64,000 nt of DNA. It comes from Fretibacterium sp. OH1220_COT-178. GTDB taxonomy: Bacteria > Synergistota > Synergistia > Synergistales > Aminobacteriaceae. Under the pieces are notes generated by a model. The model was given only the letters and a program-made list of their open reading frames with translations, did no database searches and was not told the DNA's origin. The stretch's first letter is position 1; the number at the start of each line of letters is the position of its first letter. The translations under genes were made by a program, and so were the position numbers. Of this stretch, positions 8,727 through 17,333 are shown piece by piece. The stretch spans positions 1 through 64,000 of the forward strand of contig NZ_RQYL01000015.1 in assembly GCF_003860125.1 (NCBI RefSeq). Reading direction: 5' to 3'.

Positions 8727-10025
8727 TCAAAACGTCAGGAAGGCGAGCTGCTTGCTGTAGACCAGGAACACGGTGCAGCAGATCGCGACGAACGCCATGG
8801 GCACCAGACAGGCCATGACGAACTCGCCAAAATAGCGCCCCTTGTAGTCCAGCTCCATCACCGTGGCGCGACCGACGACCGCCGTGGGCGGCAGACAATC
8901 CCCCAAGGGCCAGAGAACCGACATGGCTGAGAGCGCGACAATGACGTCCATCCCCCTCATGTTGAAGAGCATGATCAGGGGCACGCCCAGCAGGGGCGCC
9001 ACCGCATACTGCAGAATGCCCTCGGACACGGGCAGGATGATGAAGAGCGTGGCAAAAAGCGTCGAGAGCGGCAGGATCACCACATGGAGGGAGATGACGC
9101 CTCGGGCTCCGGAGAGGGCCAGAACCTGGATCAGCGCCCCCACCACGACCATGATCCCCACCAGGGGAAGCAGGTTTTGGACCGTCTGGGCCAGAATGCG
9201 CCAGACCTCGAGCTTCACCGGAGAGAGCACCCAGACCATGAGGGCGGAGACCATGAAGATCATAGGCAGCCCCACGACGGGGAAGTCGAACGGCCAGACT
9301 CGGCCCGCCAGGAGCAGGGCGGCAAAGACGACGAAGGGCGTGAGCACCCGCAGCCAATTCATCCCCACGGGCGCCTGAGGAAGCCGGCTCAGGGCATCCT
9401 CGCCGGCGGCGGAGCTGCCACGGCCCGCCAGCCAGAACATGGAGAAAAGGGCCCCCACCACCGAGAGCACGGCCAGAGGGCCGTTGAACCCCACGTAAGG
9501 CAGGTTTGCTCCGGCCGCCGCCATCATGGCCCACAGGTTGATGGGGGGCGCGGCGGCGCTCATGGCGGCGGTCATGAAGATCGCTGCGGCCTTTCGGGTG
9601 TCGTCCACCCCCATGGCGGAGAGCACGGAGCCGACCAGCGCCCCCACCGTGAGGACGCTCGTGGCCCCCGAGCCGGTCAAGGCCCCGGGGATCAGCATCA
9701 CCAAGGTCAGGAGCAGCAGACAGATCACGCGCCTCGTCCGGAAGGTCTCCACGATCCGGCGGACGATGAAGGCCACTCCACCGGACTCCTTGACCAGGGC
9801 CATGAAGAACGTCGCACTGATGAAGATCAGGCAGACGTCGAAATAGGTGAACGTCCCCTCGACCAGGTGCCGCAGGGGGAACTCCCCGGACCAGACGGCG
9901 CCGTGGTAGCCCGCCGCCGCGATGGCCGAGGCCAGCATGGATAGTTCCGTGGACAGCCGAAGCGCCTTTGCGACCAGAAAGACGGCGACGACGATCCCCA
10001 GAATGGTATAGGTGTGCGCAAACAT
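8727..10025 (-). CDS. DctM-like / ion-transporter-superfamily permease
   Basis: A 432-residue, highly hydrophobic protein with about 11-12 membrane segments. Repeated re-entrant-type motifs such as IPGALTGSGATSVLTVGALVG and MSAAAPPINLWAMMAAAG in the first half, and LPVSEGILQYAVAPLLG and WPLGDCLPPTAVVGRAT in the second, resemble TRAP large subunits and related dicarboxylate or gluconate carriers. No periplasmic TRAP binding protein lies beside it; the adjacent DUF6305-like exported protein could fill that role, which is inference. Substrate unknown. Confidence 0.7.
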   Translation of the reverse strand: MFAHTYTILGIVVAVFLVAKALRLSTELSMLASAIAAAGYHGAVWSGEFPLRHLVEGTFTYFDVCLIFISATFFMALVKESGGVAFIVRRIVETFRTRRVICLLLLTLVMLIPGALTGSGATSVLTVGALVGSVLSAMGVDDTRKAAAIFMTAAMSAAAPPINLWAMMAAAGANLPYVGFNGPLAVLSVVGALFSMFWLAGRGSSAAGEDALSRLPQAPVGMNWLRVLTPFVVFAALLLAGRVWPFDFPVVGLPMIFMVSALMVWVLSPVKLEVWRILAQTVQNLLPLVGIMVVVGALIQVLALSGARGVISLHVVILPLSTLFATLFIILPVSEGILQYAVAPLLGVPLIMLFNMRGMDVIVALSAMSVLWPLGDCLPPTAVVGRATVMELDYKGRYFGEFVMACLVPMAFVAICCTVFLVYSKQLAFLTF

Positions 10026-10092
10026 CGAATTCTCCCTTCAGAACGAGAAAGGGGGAGCGGAACCGACGGCCCCCTCCCCCCTTTCAGGTTCG

Positions 10093-10650
10093 CTATTTCA
10101 ATTCCGCGAGCTTCGCGCCGATCCCCAGCGCGTCCTTGACGACAATCAGCTCCTTGCCCTGCTCCTTGGCGTACTCCGTGAAGAACCCGTCGCTGTTGCT
10201 GTCCTCGATGACCATGATGACGTCGGCCAGAGGCATGATGGCCTTGATCGTCGCCTCGTCGGAGGCGTCGGTGCGGCGTGCCATGCCCTCGACATGAGCG
10301 CCGATGACCAGCATCCCCTTTTTCTTGGCGGCCTCGATCAGGGCCGTGCAGCGGGCGATCTCCTTGTCCACGTTGGTACCGGCCGCACCCATGCCCTTCA
10401 TGCTCGTCCCGGTGGTCACGACGAGCGTCTTGCCGTCCTTTTCGGACAGCTCCTGCGCGGTGATCGTCTTGCTGTCCTCGATGGGCGTGACCTTCGCCTG
10501 CATGGAGGACATCTTCACCATCATGGCCCCCGGGCTCTGCCCGCATGTGGTGGCGATGATCGGCGTCTCCACCTTGGGCAGCTCCGCAAAGGCGAGCCCC
10601 GCCATCAGGCACACGACGCAAACGGCCAGAAACAATCCCTTTCGCTTCAT
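10093..10650 (-). CDS. Small exported protein, DUF6305-like
   Basis: A 185-residue protein with a signal peptide (MKRKGLFLAVCVVCLMAGLAFA). The mature part begins with PIIATTCGQSPGAMMVKM, followed by an alpha/beta fold pattern with VVTTGTSMKGMGAAG, MLVIGAHVEGMARR and DVIMVIEDSNSDG. I assign it tentatively to the DUF6305 group. ATG at 10650 is favoured over 10656 because GGAAAGGAAG then has normal spacing. It is the first gene after a strong promoter and may be a substrate-binding or sensing partner of the next gene's permease. Confidence 0.65.
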   Translation of the reverse strand: MKRKGLFLAVCVVCLMAGLAFAELPKVETPIIATTCGQSPGAMMVKMSSMQAKVTPIEDSKTITAQELSEKDGKTLVVTTGTSMKGMGAAGTNVDKEIARCTALIEAAKKKGMLVIGAHVEGMARRTDASDEATIKAIMPLADVIMVIEDSNSDGFFTEYAKEQGKELIVVKDALGIGAKLAELK

Positions 10651-10724
10651 CGTCATACTTCCTTTCCCTCCGTACCTGGAGCCTGAAATGATTGAGGTAC
10701 AAGCTTCCGTCGCATTCCGTCTTC

Positions 10725-10753
10725 ATTATAGCAACATGGCCCCGGACATACAA
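10725..10753 (-). promoter_or_regulatory. Promoter of the permease / dipeptidase operon
   Basis: Minus strand: TTGTAT, a 17-base spacer and a perfect TATAAT, 75 bases before the first start codon. No second promoter of this quality was seen before the terminator at 3781-3807. Confidence 0.8.
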
Positions 10754-10779
10754 ATATAAAATACAATTGAGTTATCAGC

Positions 10780-11856
10780 CTACAATTCCTTCCTTCCGTC
10801 CCCCTCCTCCCACCCGTCCCACGACCAGCGCCGGTGCGTCGCCAGGACCAACGCGAACAGGGCGAGTCCCAGCGCTCCCGGAACGGGGCCCCGCGAGGCG
10901 AAGCTCCGCCTCCGCTCCGCCCAGCCGATGCCCTCCGCATCCGCCAGAGCACGCAGGTTCAGGAGGTGAAGAACGGGGTACCCCGCCCTGAGGGCCCGGC
11001 CGATAACCCCGTTTCCGGCAGCCCCTCCATCCCCCGGCCCCCTCATCCCCGGGGCAAGGGACAGCGCCACGGGATCCGTTCCCATGTTGCCCTCCGAGCC
11101 GCCGACACCGACGACCAGTCTTGCCGGAGCCTCCCCGTCCTCCCCCTCGACCAGGCGCATTTTGCGTTGGATCGCCTCTTCCAGCGTGGCGGCGAGCAGG
11201 AGCGCCGTTCCGTCCGAGCGGGCCGCACCGGCCAGCAGTTCCCGAGCCTCCTCCGGCATCCCGCCCCCGTTCTCCTCCTCCCCGCCCAGCGTGTAAAAGG
11301 CCGGGCGTGCCCTCAGGAACCCCCCGCGCCTCAGGATTCGCGCCAAAACGGGCCACGGGGCCTCGGGGCGGTTGGCCCCCCAGGTGGATGCGCCCAGGGA
11401 AACCGCCAGTCCGACGTCCAGCCCCCGGTGCTCCGCCGCCGCCAGCACGGAGTGGAGCAGGCCGGGAAAGGACGAGGAGGCCAGGACGACGATGCGGTCG
11501 CCCTCCTTCAACCCCTGCGCGTCGAACCAGCGCAAAAGCCGCACGGCCCAGAGAGGGTCCGTGGCGCACCGTTTGGCCTCCAGGCTCCCCAGCGTGGTGG
11601 TGGTCATGCTCCACTCGACGCCGATGAATCCGCTTCTGTAGGGATCCGCAGCAGCGTCGCCGGGCACTCCCTCCCGCTCCAGAGCATCCCAGAGAAAAGC
11701 TTGAGCCGCCTCGACCCTGCGGTAGAGCCGGGATTCCTCCGCGGTCAGGGGCGCACGCAGCAAAGCCCAGAGCGCGCACAGGACCGCGGTCAGCAAGACG
11801 AGCCGTAGCGGAGACCCCGACACGAGGATTTCCCGAAAGCGGCGAGGCCCGATCAT
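10780..11856 (-). CDS. pgsW: Poly-gamma-glutamate system protein, PgsW-like
   Basis: A 358-residue protein with an N-terminal membrane segment (about 15-37) and a second hydrophobic segment near the C terminus (ALGLALFALVLATHR). Between them lies an extracytoplasmic domain with GFIGVEWSMTTTTLGSLEAK, GDRIVVLASSSFPGLLHSVL and GVGGSEGNMGTDP. This matches my recollection of the poly-gamma-glutamate system protein (TIGR04332) found with pgsB and pgsC. Its ATG overlaps the stop of pgsC by four bases (ATGA), implying coupled translation. Biochemical role is not established. Confidence 0.7.
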   Translation of the reverse strand: MIGPRRFREILVSGSPLRLVLLTAVLCALWALLRAPLTAEESRLYRRVEAAQAFLWDALEREGVPGDAAADPYRSGFIGVEWSMTTTTLGSLEAKRCATDPLWAVRLLRWFDAQGLKEGDRIVVLASSSFPGLLHSVLAAAEHRGLDVGLAVSLGASTWGANRPEAPWPVLARILRRGGFLRARPAFYTLGGEEENGGGMPEEARELLAGAARSDGTALLLAATLEEAIQRKMRLVEGEDGEAPARLVVGVGGSEGNMGTDPVALSLAPGMRGPGDGGAAGNGVIGRALRAGYPVLHLLNLRALADAEGIGWAERRRSFASRGPVPGALGLALFALVLATHRRWSWDGWEEGDGRKEL

Positions 11857-12320
11857 CCTGAGAGCCCCCTTATCAGGTCCGTGGCGAACGCCGTCGCCAC
11901 CGCACAGGACAGGGCACCGCACAGGGTCATGGAGACGCCCTGACGCTGCGCGTCCGCCGCGACGAGCCCCGGGACGACCCAGCCGATCCAGAACGGTACG
12001 GGGACGAAAGGCGTCAGGACGAGCCGAACGGCCAAGGCCAACAGCATGGCGGCCCCGACGCGCTCGCGCCCGTAGAGTCCGAGCGCATGGGACAGGGTCC
12101 CCAGCGGCGCGGCCAGCAAACCTCCCAGGGCCAGAGCCATGGCGATGCGGTACGGCGATCCCGCATGGAGCGCCAGCAGACCTGGAGTCACCAACCCTCC
12201 GCAGCTCCAGCCCGTCCGGCGGCTCCAGATCAGTCCGAACAGCACCCCGATCCCTACGGTCACCCCCTCCGACAGGGCCGGGGCGGCAAAGGGCGAGGAA
12301 AAGAAAAGAAGTTCGTTCAT
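11853..12320 (-). CDS. pgsC: Poly-gamma-glutamate biosynthesis membrane protein PgsC/CapC
   Basis: A 155-residue integral membrane protein with about five segments. The family signature region GVTVGIGVLFGLIWSRRTGW followed by CGGLVTPGLLALHAGSPYR is clear. PgsC partners PgsB in the membrane-bound ligase that polymerises glutamate through gamma-carboxyl linkages. It overlaps pgsB by four bases upstream and pgsW by four bases downstream, so the three form one tightly coupled transcript. Confidence 0.85.
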   Translation of the reverse strand: MNELLFFSSPFAAPALSEGVTVGIGVLFGLIWSRRTGWSCGGLVTPGLLALHAGSPYRIAMALALGGLLAAPLGTLSHALGLYGRERVGAAMLLALAVRLVLTPFVPVPFWIGWVVPGLVAADAQRQGVSMTLCGALSCAVATAFATDLIRGLSG

Positions 12321-13351
12321 GAAAGCCTCCCATCGGGTCCGGAACGCATCAGCAATTCCAGCGGCCACCCGGCAACGTTGCCGCAGGCGAAGACACGCCC
12401 GCGACCGCACCGCCAGCGCTCGAACGCGGCCGCGTCCCGTATGTCGTCCCTCCAGGCCAGAGCGCCGAAGCGCCCCAGCGGCAAGTCCGCAAACGGCCGG
12501 CATACCCGGGTGAAGACGGTCTCCCTCCAGGGCAGGGAGCCGATCCACGGCAAAAAGCCGCGCAGCCGTGCGGTGCGGTCCAATCGGTGATGGTAGAGCA
12601 GCGTCGTCCCGGCCGGGTCCCATCCCGTCTCCGCGAAAAGCCGCGCGGTGCTCTCCACCTCGTTCGCCGAGAACGCGGCGGCCAGAAGGTCGTCCCCCTC
12701 ACCCAGCACCCGAAAATCCGCGATATCGGGGGGAAGGGCTTCCATGGCCCGTCGCGCGGCCTCCCGCTGCGCCTCCGCCGCGACGCAGAGGGAGAGCGCG
12801 CGGAGCGCGAGGGCCAGATTCTCCTCCCGATGGTTTCCCCTTGGCGTCGTCGGGGGCGGAAAGTGCAGCGAACAGCCGCGGCCCTCCAGGAGGGCCCGTA
12901 CCATCGGATGATCGGCCTCGGGCCCCCCCGCCACCGACACGCCCCGCGGCACCCCTCGCACAAGGGCCCGTGCAGCCCCCTCGAGCCCCGGCCCCCAGGC
13001 CTCCTGGTGGTCGGACCGCAGCGTCGTCCAGACCACAAGGGTCGGACACAGCCAACGTCCCGCCGCCTCCTGAAGATCGGGCGACACGGCGCTGTTCTCC
13101 ATGACGACGGCGTCCGCATCCGGAGGGATCTGAGCGAGCCACCAGCACATCTCCCTAACGTGCGCGGGCGAGAGGCGACGGATCACCCGACAGCCCTCGG
13201 GAGAGAGCTCCCGGGGGAGAACGCCTGTGATCCGGGCATACGTCCTCAGGCCACAGGCGGAGAGCCCCGCGTGCAGCAGTCGGACCAGGCTGCTCTTGCC
13301 GCGCGTCCCCGTAACGAGGATGCGGACGGGGATAGAATCGGAACCGAACAA
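12317..13351 (-). CDS. pgsB: Poly-gamma-glutamate synthase, Mur-ligase-like subunit PgsB/CapB
   Basis: A 344-residue ATP-dependent amide ligase related to Mur ligases. The P-loop [18 protein letters not shown] is at about residues 13-30, and the block [17 protein letters not shown] corresponds to the conserved magnesium-binding region. A TTG at 13351 is the likely start: a purine-rich AAAGGGGGG lies about 10 bases upstream and the nearby ATG is in another frame. It is the first gene of pgsB-pgsC-pgsW. No CapA/PgsA-type export protein is adjacent. Confidence 0.85.
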   Translation of the reverse strand: MFGSDSIPVRILVTGTRGKSSLVRLLHAGLSACGLRTYARITGVLPRELSPEGCRVIRRLSPAHVREMCWWLAQIPPDADAVVMENSAVSPDLQEAAGRWLCPTLVVWTTLRSDHQEAWGPGLEGAARALVRGVPRGVSVAGGPEADHPMVRALLEGRGCSLHFPPPTTPRGNHREENLALALRALSLCVAAEAQREAARRAMEALPPDIADFRVLGEGDDLLAAAFSANEVESTARLFAETGWDPAGTTLLYHHRLDRTARLRGFLPWIGSLPWRETVFTRVCRPFADLPLGRFGALAWRDDIRDAAAFERWRCGRGRVFACGNVAGWPLELLMRSGPDGRLS

Positions 13352-13555
13352 GATCCATGCCCCCCTTTCCCCGAGAGTTTTTCAAAAAGAACGGGGACCG
13401 GCCCCCTATTGTACCCTCCCGCGGGCTCCGCCGTCACGGAAGCCCGCCGGTGCGGGAATTGCCGCGGACACATCGGTCGGCTTTGTGCTATTCTTTTCTG
13501 CGGAGGCATGAGGGACGGAGCACGTCCCATCCCCAAAAAGCGAGGAGAGATTATC

Positions 13556-14383
13556 ATGATTATCAACGTGGACGAATTGGCATCCCTGTTCTCGAACATC
13601 GGAAGCTGGATCGGCATCATCTTCATCGCGCTGCTGATCCTGTCCTCGGCCGTGAAGATCGTGCCGGAGTACAAGCGCCTGGTCATCTTCCGGCTCGGCC
13701 GTCTGGCCGGGAGCCGCGGTCCCGGCATCGTCTTCATCATCCCGATCATCGACCGCCCCGTCAGCGTGGACCTGCGCATCCTGACCATGGACGTCCCGGT
13801 CCAGGAGGTCATCACCAAGGACAACGTGCCCATCAAGGTCAACGCCGTGGTTTACTTCCGCGTGCTGGATCCCTCCCACTCCGTCGTGGAGGTGGAAAAC
13901 TACGTCCTGGCCACCAGCCAGCTCGCCCAGACCACGCTGCGCTCCGTCGTCGGCTCCGTGGAGCTGGACGAGGTGCTTTCCTCCCGCGAGAAGATCAACC
14001 ACGAGCTCCAGAAGATCATCGACGAACGGACCGATCCCTGGGGCATCAAGGTGAGCGCCGTCGAGGTCAAGGAGCTGGAACTGCCCGAGGGCATGAAGCG
14101 CGCCATGGCCCGCCAGGCCGAGGCCGAACGCGAACGTCGCGCCAAGATCATCGCCGCGGAGGGCGAGCTTCAGGCCGCGACGAAGCTCTCCGAGGCTGCG
14201 CAGCAGATGGAGGTCTCGCCCATCACCCTGCAGCTCCGCTACCTTCAGACCATCCGGGAGATCGGAGGGGAGAAGAGCTCCACCACCTTCTTCCCCATCC
14301 CCATCGATCTGGTGCGCCCATTCGTCGAGCGGGCCTTCGGCCCCGCCCCCGACAAGCCGGCGGCGCCTCGGGAAAACGCTTGA
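13556..14383 (+). CDS. Slipin / stomatin-family membrane protein (SPFH domain)
   Basis: A 275-residue protein: one N-terminal membrane segment (about 15-35), then the SPFH/band-7 domain. Hallmarks include [35 protein letters not shown] and [20 protein letters not shown], with a C-terminal coiled coil. Slipins form oligomers that organise membrane microdomains, often with an NfeD protein; none is adjacent here. The start is supported by GAGGAGAG 7 bases upstream. Confidence 0.92.
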   Translation: MIINVDELASLFSNIGSWIGIIFIALLILSSAVKIVPEYKRLVIFRLGRLAGSRGPGIVFIIPIIDRPVSVDLRILTMDVPVQEVITKDNVPIKVNAVVYFRVLDPSHSVVEVENYVLATSQLAQTTLRSVVGSVELDEVLSSREKINHELQKIIDERTDPWGIKVSAVEVKELELPEGMKRAMARQAEAERERRAKIIAAEGELQAATKLSEAAQQMEVSPITLQLRYLQTIREIGGEKSSTTFFPIPIDLVRPFVERAFGPAPDKPAAPRENA

Positions 14384-14719
14384 TCTGCTCCGTGGGGAGG
14401 ACGGGAAGAAAAATTTTCTCCCCGAAGCTCAAAGAGGAGGCCGTCCGGCTCAAGGCGCAATTGGCGAGCAGCGCGTCAAGGAGCCCCCTTCTGACGAATC
14501 GGCAACAGGAAGAGCCCCCATCGCAGCCGGACGTTGTTCCGAATGCCAAGAGCTCCCGGACCGGACCCGGGAGCTCTTGCAAGGGGGCTTCGCACCGTCC
14601 CATCCGGTGAGGCGCACACCGTCCGATCGCGCCGCTCCCAGGGATCGGGGGCTGAGACGATCTCGGCCCCGGGACGCTTCTCACGGCGGATGCGTCGGTG
14701 GTCAAAAAAACTGACGTCC
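14384..14719. other. Intergenic stretch with a hairpin
   Basis: About 336 bases between the slipin (plus) and the small membrane protein (minus). The only structure I can support is the 12-bp hairpin at 14548-14578. A short translated stretch reading FSPKLKEEAVRL faintly recalls an IS3 OrfA helix-turn-helix, but no further homology follows. Confidence 0.5.
14548..14578. terminator. Hairpin between convergent genes, possible bidirectional terminator
   Basis: Perfect 12-bp arms (AAGAGCTCCCGG with CCGGGAGCTCTT) and a 7-base loop. There is no clear T-tract on either side, so Rho-independent function is uncertain. Confidence 0.5.
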
Positions 14720-15130
14720 TTACCGCCCTTTTTTCGCCTCCAGACTGAGGCAGGTCCGATAGATGATGGCAAGGATGAAAAGCCCGCCTGCAAGGGAGCT
14801 CACGTTATGAGCGAGCCACCATAGGCTGCCGGTCGAGGTCAATGCCCCCAAAGACCCCACGAAACCGACCGACAGCAGGGAGGAAACGGCGAAAAGGAGC
14901 ATGAGCAGGGCGGAAAGGTAAAGCGCCGCCCTGCCCCAGAACAGGCTCTCGAAAAAGACCACCATCACCATGAAAAACAGGGAGATGACGATGAAGATGA
15001 TCGAGAAGATCTTCATGCCCCAAGGCAACATCAGATTCAGCAGGTCGGGAAAAGAGACCAGAATGTTGCAAAGACAAAGAAGAAAAAACTCGACCTCGTG
15101 CTCGAACAGGTTCCTCAGCCAATTTCTCAT
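14720..15130 (-). CDS. Small four-helix membrane protein of unknown function
   Basis: A 136-residue protein that is mostly membrane-embedded, with segments near residues 12-32, 36-60, 66-90 and 105-128, and a basic C terminus (LEAKKGR). The ATG at 15130 is chosen because GGAAAGGAG precedes it. No family is recognised. It follows the grd/NSS genes on the same strand after a terminator, so it may be independent. Confidence 0.65.
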   Translation of the reverse strand: MRNWLRNLFEHEVEFFLLCLCNILVSFPDLLNLMLPWGMKIFSIIFIVISLFFMVMVVFFESLFWGRAALYLSALLMLLFAVSSLLSVGFVGSLGALTSTGSLWWLAHNVSSLAGGLFILAIIYRTCLSLEAKKGR

Positions 15131-15329
15131 CAGCGATCTCCTTTCCCCAAGCCAAACACCGAATGTCCATCCCGCGCTCGATCGCGTCGCCCTTCCGTGC
15201 CGCGCTCCGAGTGTGCGGCCCCGCACCCGAACGCCGCACACTTTTCTCGATTAAAGCACAACGCAATGCGGATGTAAAGCGACGGTCCCCCCGCCGGCAA
15301 ACCGGCGGAGACGCCGCACGGGCACGAGA

Positions 15330-15354
15330 AAGGCCGGGACAGGATCCCGGCCTT
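15330..15354 (-). terminator. Terminator after the grd / NSS cluster
   Basis: A perfect 10-bp stem (AAGGCCGGGA with TCCCGGCCTT), 5-base loop, followed on the minus strand by a short T-rich stretch; it lies 38 bases past the NSS stop codon. Confidence 0.65.
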
Positions 15355-15391
15355 CGCAAATGCGTTCGGTACGTACCGCTTGCAAGCGCCC

Positions 15392-16768
15392 CTACAACCC
15401 CCTGTAGAGGATCACCAGCAGGGCCACCGGAATGAGATACGCCACCAGCGGCTTCCACCAGTCGGCCACCCGGATCAGCCCCGTGGCCCCCACGTTGCAC
15501 TCGTCCCGGTAGTTCTCGAACTTCCAGACGAACGTCAGATAGATCGCCACCAGCAGGGCGTCGACGGGCATCATGATGTCGCCGGAGAGGTGGTCGGCGA
15601 AGTCGAAGATGCTCTTGCCCCTGATCGTATAGGTGCTCCAGACGCTCTCCGGGCTCAGGGAAAGAATGGAGGGAATTCCCAGGAGGAACATCGCCGCCAG
15701 CACCGTCCAGGTCGACTTCTTGCGGCTGATGCCGAAGTACTCGGCAAAGCTGGCCGCAGGAGCCTCCAGATAGCCGATGCCGGAGGTGAAGCCGGCCAGG
15801 GCCGCGAGGAAGAAGAACAGCGTGCCCCAGAAATGCCCGCCCGGCATCTTGCCGAAGATGATGGGCAGAGTCTCGAAGACCAGGCCGAAACCTCGGGACG
15901 TCGGGTCCATGCCGTAGCAGAACAGGGCCGGGAAGATCACGAGGCCGGCGACGATGGCAAACCCCGTGTCCATGGAGACGACCCAGCAGCTGTCCACCGG
16001 GATGTTGCTGTCCGGCTTCAGGTAGGACCCGTAGACGATCGCCGTGGAAATGCCGATGCCGATGGAGAAGAACGCCTGCCCCAGAGCCGCCAGGATGGCC
16101 TGCCCCGTAATCTTGCTGAAGTCCGGCGTCAGATACCACTTGAGGCCCTCGAGCGCCGTCCTGCCGCCCTCGACCTGGGGCGTCATCGTCAGGGAGCGCG
16201 CCGCCAGCACCACCAGCATGATTCCCAGGATCGGAAGCATGAACTTGCAGGCCCGCTCCACGCCGTTCTTGAGCCCCTGAGTGACCGTGATGCCGAGCGC
16301 GGCAACCACAAAAAGAGTGTAGCCCGCCATCTCCACGGGGCTGTTCATGAATTCCCGGAACATGGCCTTGGTGCCCTCGGGGCCGATGCCGTCGAAGGCC
16401 CCCTTGACGGCCCGGAAGGAGTAGGCGAACATCCAGCCGATGATCACCATGTAGTAGGACATCAGGATGACGCAGGCGATGCACCCGACCCATCCGATGA
16501 TCGACCAGGGCGTGCTCTTGCCTCCAGCCAGCTTCCTCATCCCGACGATCGGGGTCAGCTTGGTCTTGCGCCCCAGCCCCACCTCGGCGATGAAGAGCGG
16601 TACGCCGATCAAGAGGCAGATCAAAACGTAGACCAGAAGAAAAGCCCCGCCCCCATAGGTACCGACAAGGTACGGAAAGCGCCAGATATTTCCCAGCCCG
16701 ATGGAAAAACCGGCCGCTGCCAAAATGAAACCGATGCGACTGCCCCAATTCTCACGTTGTTCCGCCAC
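15392..16768 (-). CDS. NSS (SNF) family sodium-dependent amino-acid transporter
   Basis: A 458-residue neurotransmitter:sodium symporter homologue with about 11-12 membrane segments. Segment 1 carries the signature GFILAAAGFSIGLGNIWRFPY, with the family's Gly-rich unwound region and GNIWRFPY sodium/substrate motif; FSIGIGISTAIVYGSYL fits segment 6. Such carriers import small amino acids or betaines. Its place downstream of grdE-grdB-grdX on the same strand suggests uptake of glycine, sarcosine or betaine for the reductase. Specificity is inferred from context only. Confidence 0.88.
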   Translation of the reverse strand: MAEQRENWGSRIGFILAAAGFSIGLGNIWRFPYLVGTYGGGAFLLVYVLICLLIGVPLFIAEVGLGRKTKLTPIVGMRKLAGGKSTPWSIIGWVGCIACVILMSYYMVIIGWMFAYSFRAVKGAFDGIGPEGTKAMFREFMNSPVEMAGYTLFVVAALGITVTQGLKNGVERACKFMLPILGIMLVVLAARSLTMTPQVEGGRTALEGLKWYLTPDFSKITGQAILAALGQAFFSIGIGISTAIVYGSYLKPDSNIPVDSCWVVSMDTGFAIVAGLVIFPALFCYGMDPTSRGFGLVFETLPIIFGKMPGGHFWGTLFFFLAALAGFTSGIGYLEAPAASFAEYFGISRKKSTWTVLAAMFLLGIPSILSLSPESVWSTYTIRGKSIFDFADHLSGDIMMPVDALLVAIYLTFVWKFENYRDECNVGATGLIRVADWWKPLVAYLIPVALLVILYRGL

Positions 16769-16881
16769 ACGTATCCCTCCTCTTCAGTTTCCGGCGTCCG
16801 AGCGGAGATGCCCTTCGGCGACGTGCCCGCTCCCCGCACGGCAAAGCCCTCTTTTTGTCCGCGGACTAGAACGACACAGCG

Positions 16882-17316
16882 CTAGCGGGAGGCCTCGCCG
16901 CCGCCCGCATCCAGGGCGAGACCCAATTTATGGTCCCGCAGGGTGCGCAGGAGCAGCTCCTCGTCAATCAAGGCGAAGTCCGCGTCCGAACCCGGCCCTG
17001 CGCTCGCGTCGATGGCCCGCTGGGTCTCCATGCGCTCCCTTGCCTTGGCCAAAGCTTTCAGCCCCGCGACATCGTAGCGCCGAACGTCCCTCTGCACCAG
17101 AAGGGAGCGGTAGGGGGCGCGCATCAGAGGTATGTTCGGCGGCAGGGGGGCCGATACGAGGCGATAGCCCTCCTGCAACAACGTCTCCGCCCGCGTCAGG
17201 ACGTCGAGCGGAGAACCTTCGACTCCGTAAAGACGAACAACCCCATGGACGACCGCAAAATCTGCGGTCATCCTGGGGTTGTTCGTCACGATCCCGAGGG
17301 AATCAACGTCGCTCAT
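16882..17316 (-). CDS. grdX: GrdX-family protein
   Basis: A 144-residue protein with the family's early IVTNNP motif (SLGIVTNNPRMTADF) and the segment YRLVSAPLPPNIPLMRAPYRSLL. GrdX is a small protein of unknown role encoded in glycine/sarcosine/betaine reductase operons. It starts only 17 bases after the grdB stop codon. A strong RNA hairpin covers codons near the start (17233-17286), which may affect its translation. Confidence 0.8.
   Translation of the reverse strand: MSDVDSLGIVTNNPRMTADFAVVHGVVRLYGVEGSPLDVLTRAETLLQEGYRLVSAPLPPNIPLMRAPYRSLLVQRDVRRYDVAGLKALAKARERMETQRAIDASAGPGSDADFALIDEELLLRTLRDHKLGLALDAGGGEASR
17233..17286 (-). promoter_or_regulatory. Long hairpin at the 5' end of grdX
   Basis: Outer arms of 13 bp (17233-17245 with 17274-17286) and inner arms of 7 bp (17251-17257 with 17263-17269) enclose a 5-base loop, with one small internal loop. 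It lies within the first 30 codons of grdX. Candidate roles are processing site or translational attenuator; the sequence proves only the fold. Confidence 0.5.
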
Positions 17317-17333
17317 GAACCGTTGACGGCCGG

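Noticed and set aside
14401-14530. IS3-type OrfA fragment (FSPKLKEEAVRL)
   Set aside because: Only one short similarity, no continuation, no inverted repeats.
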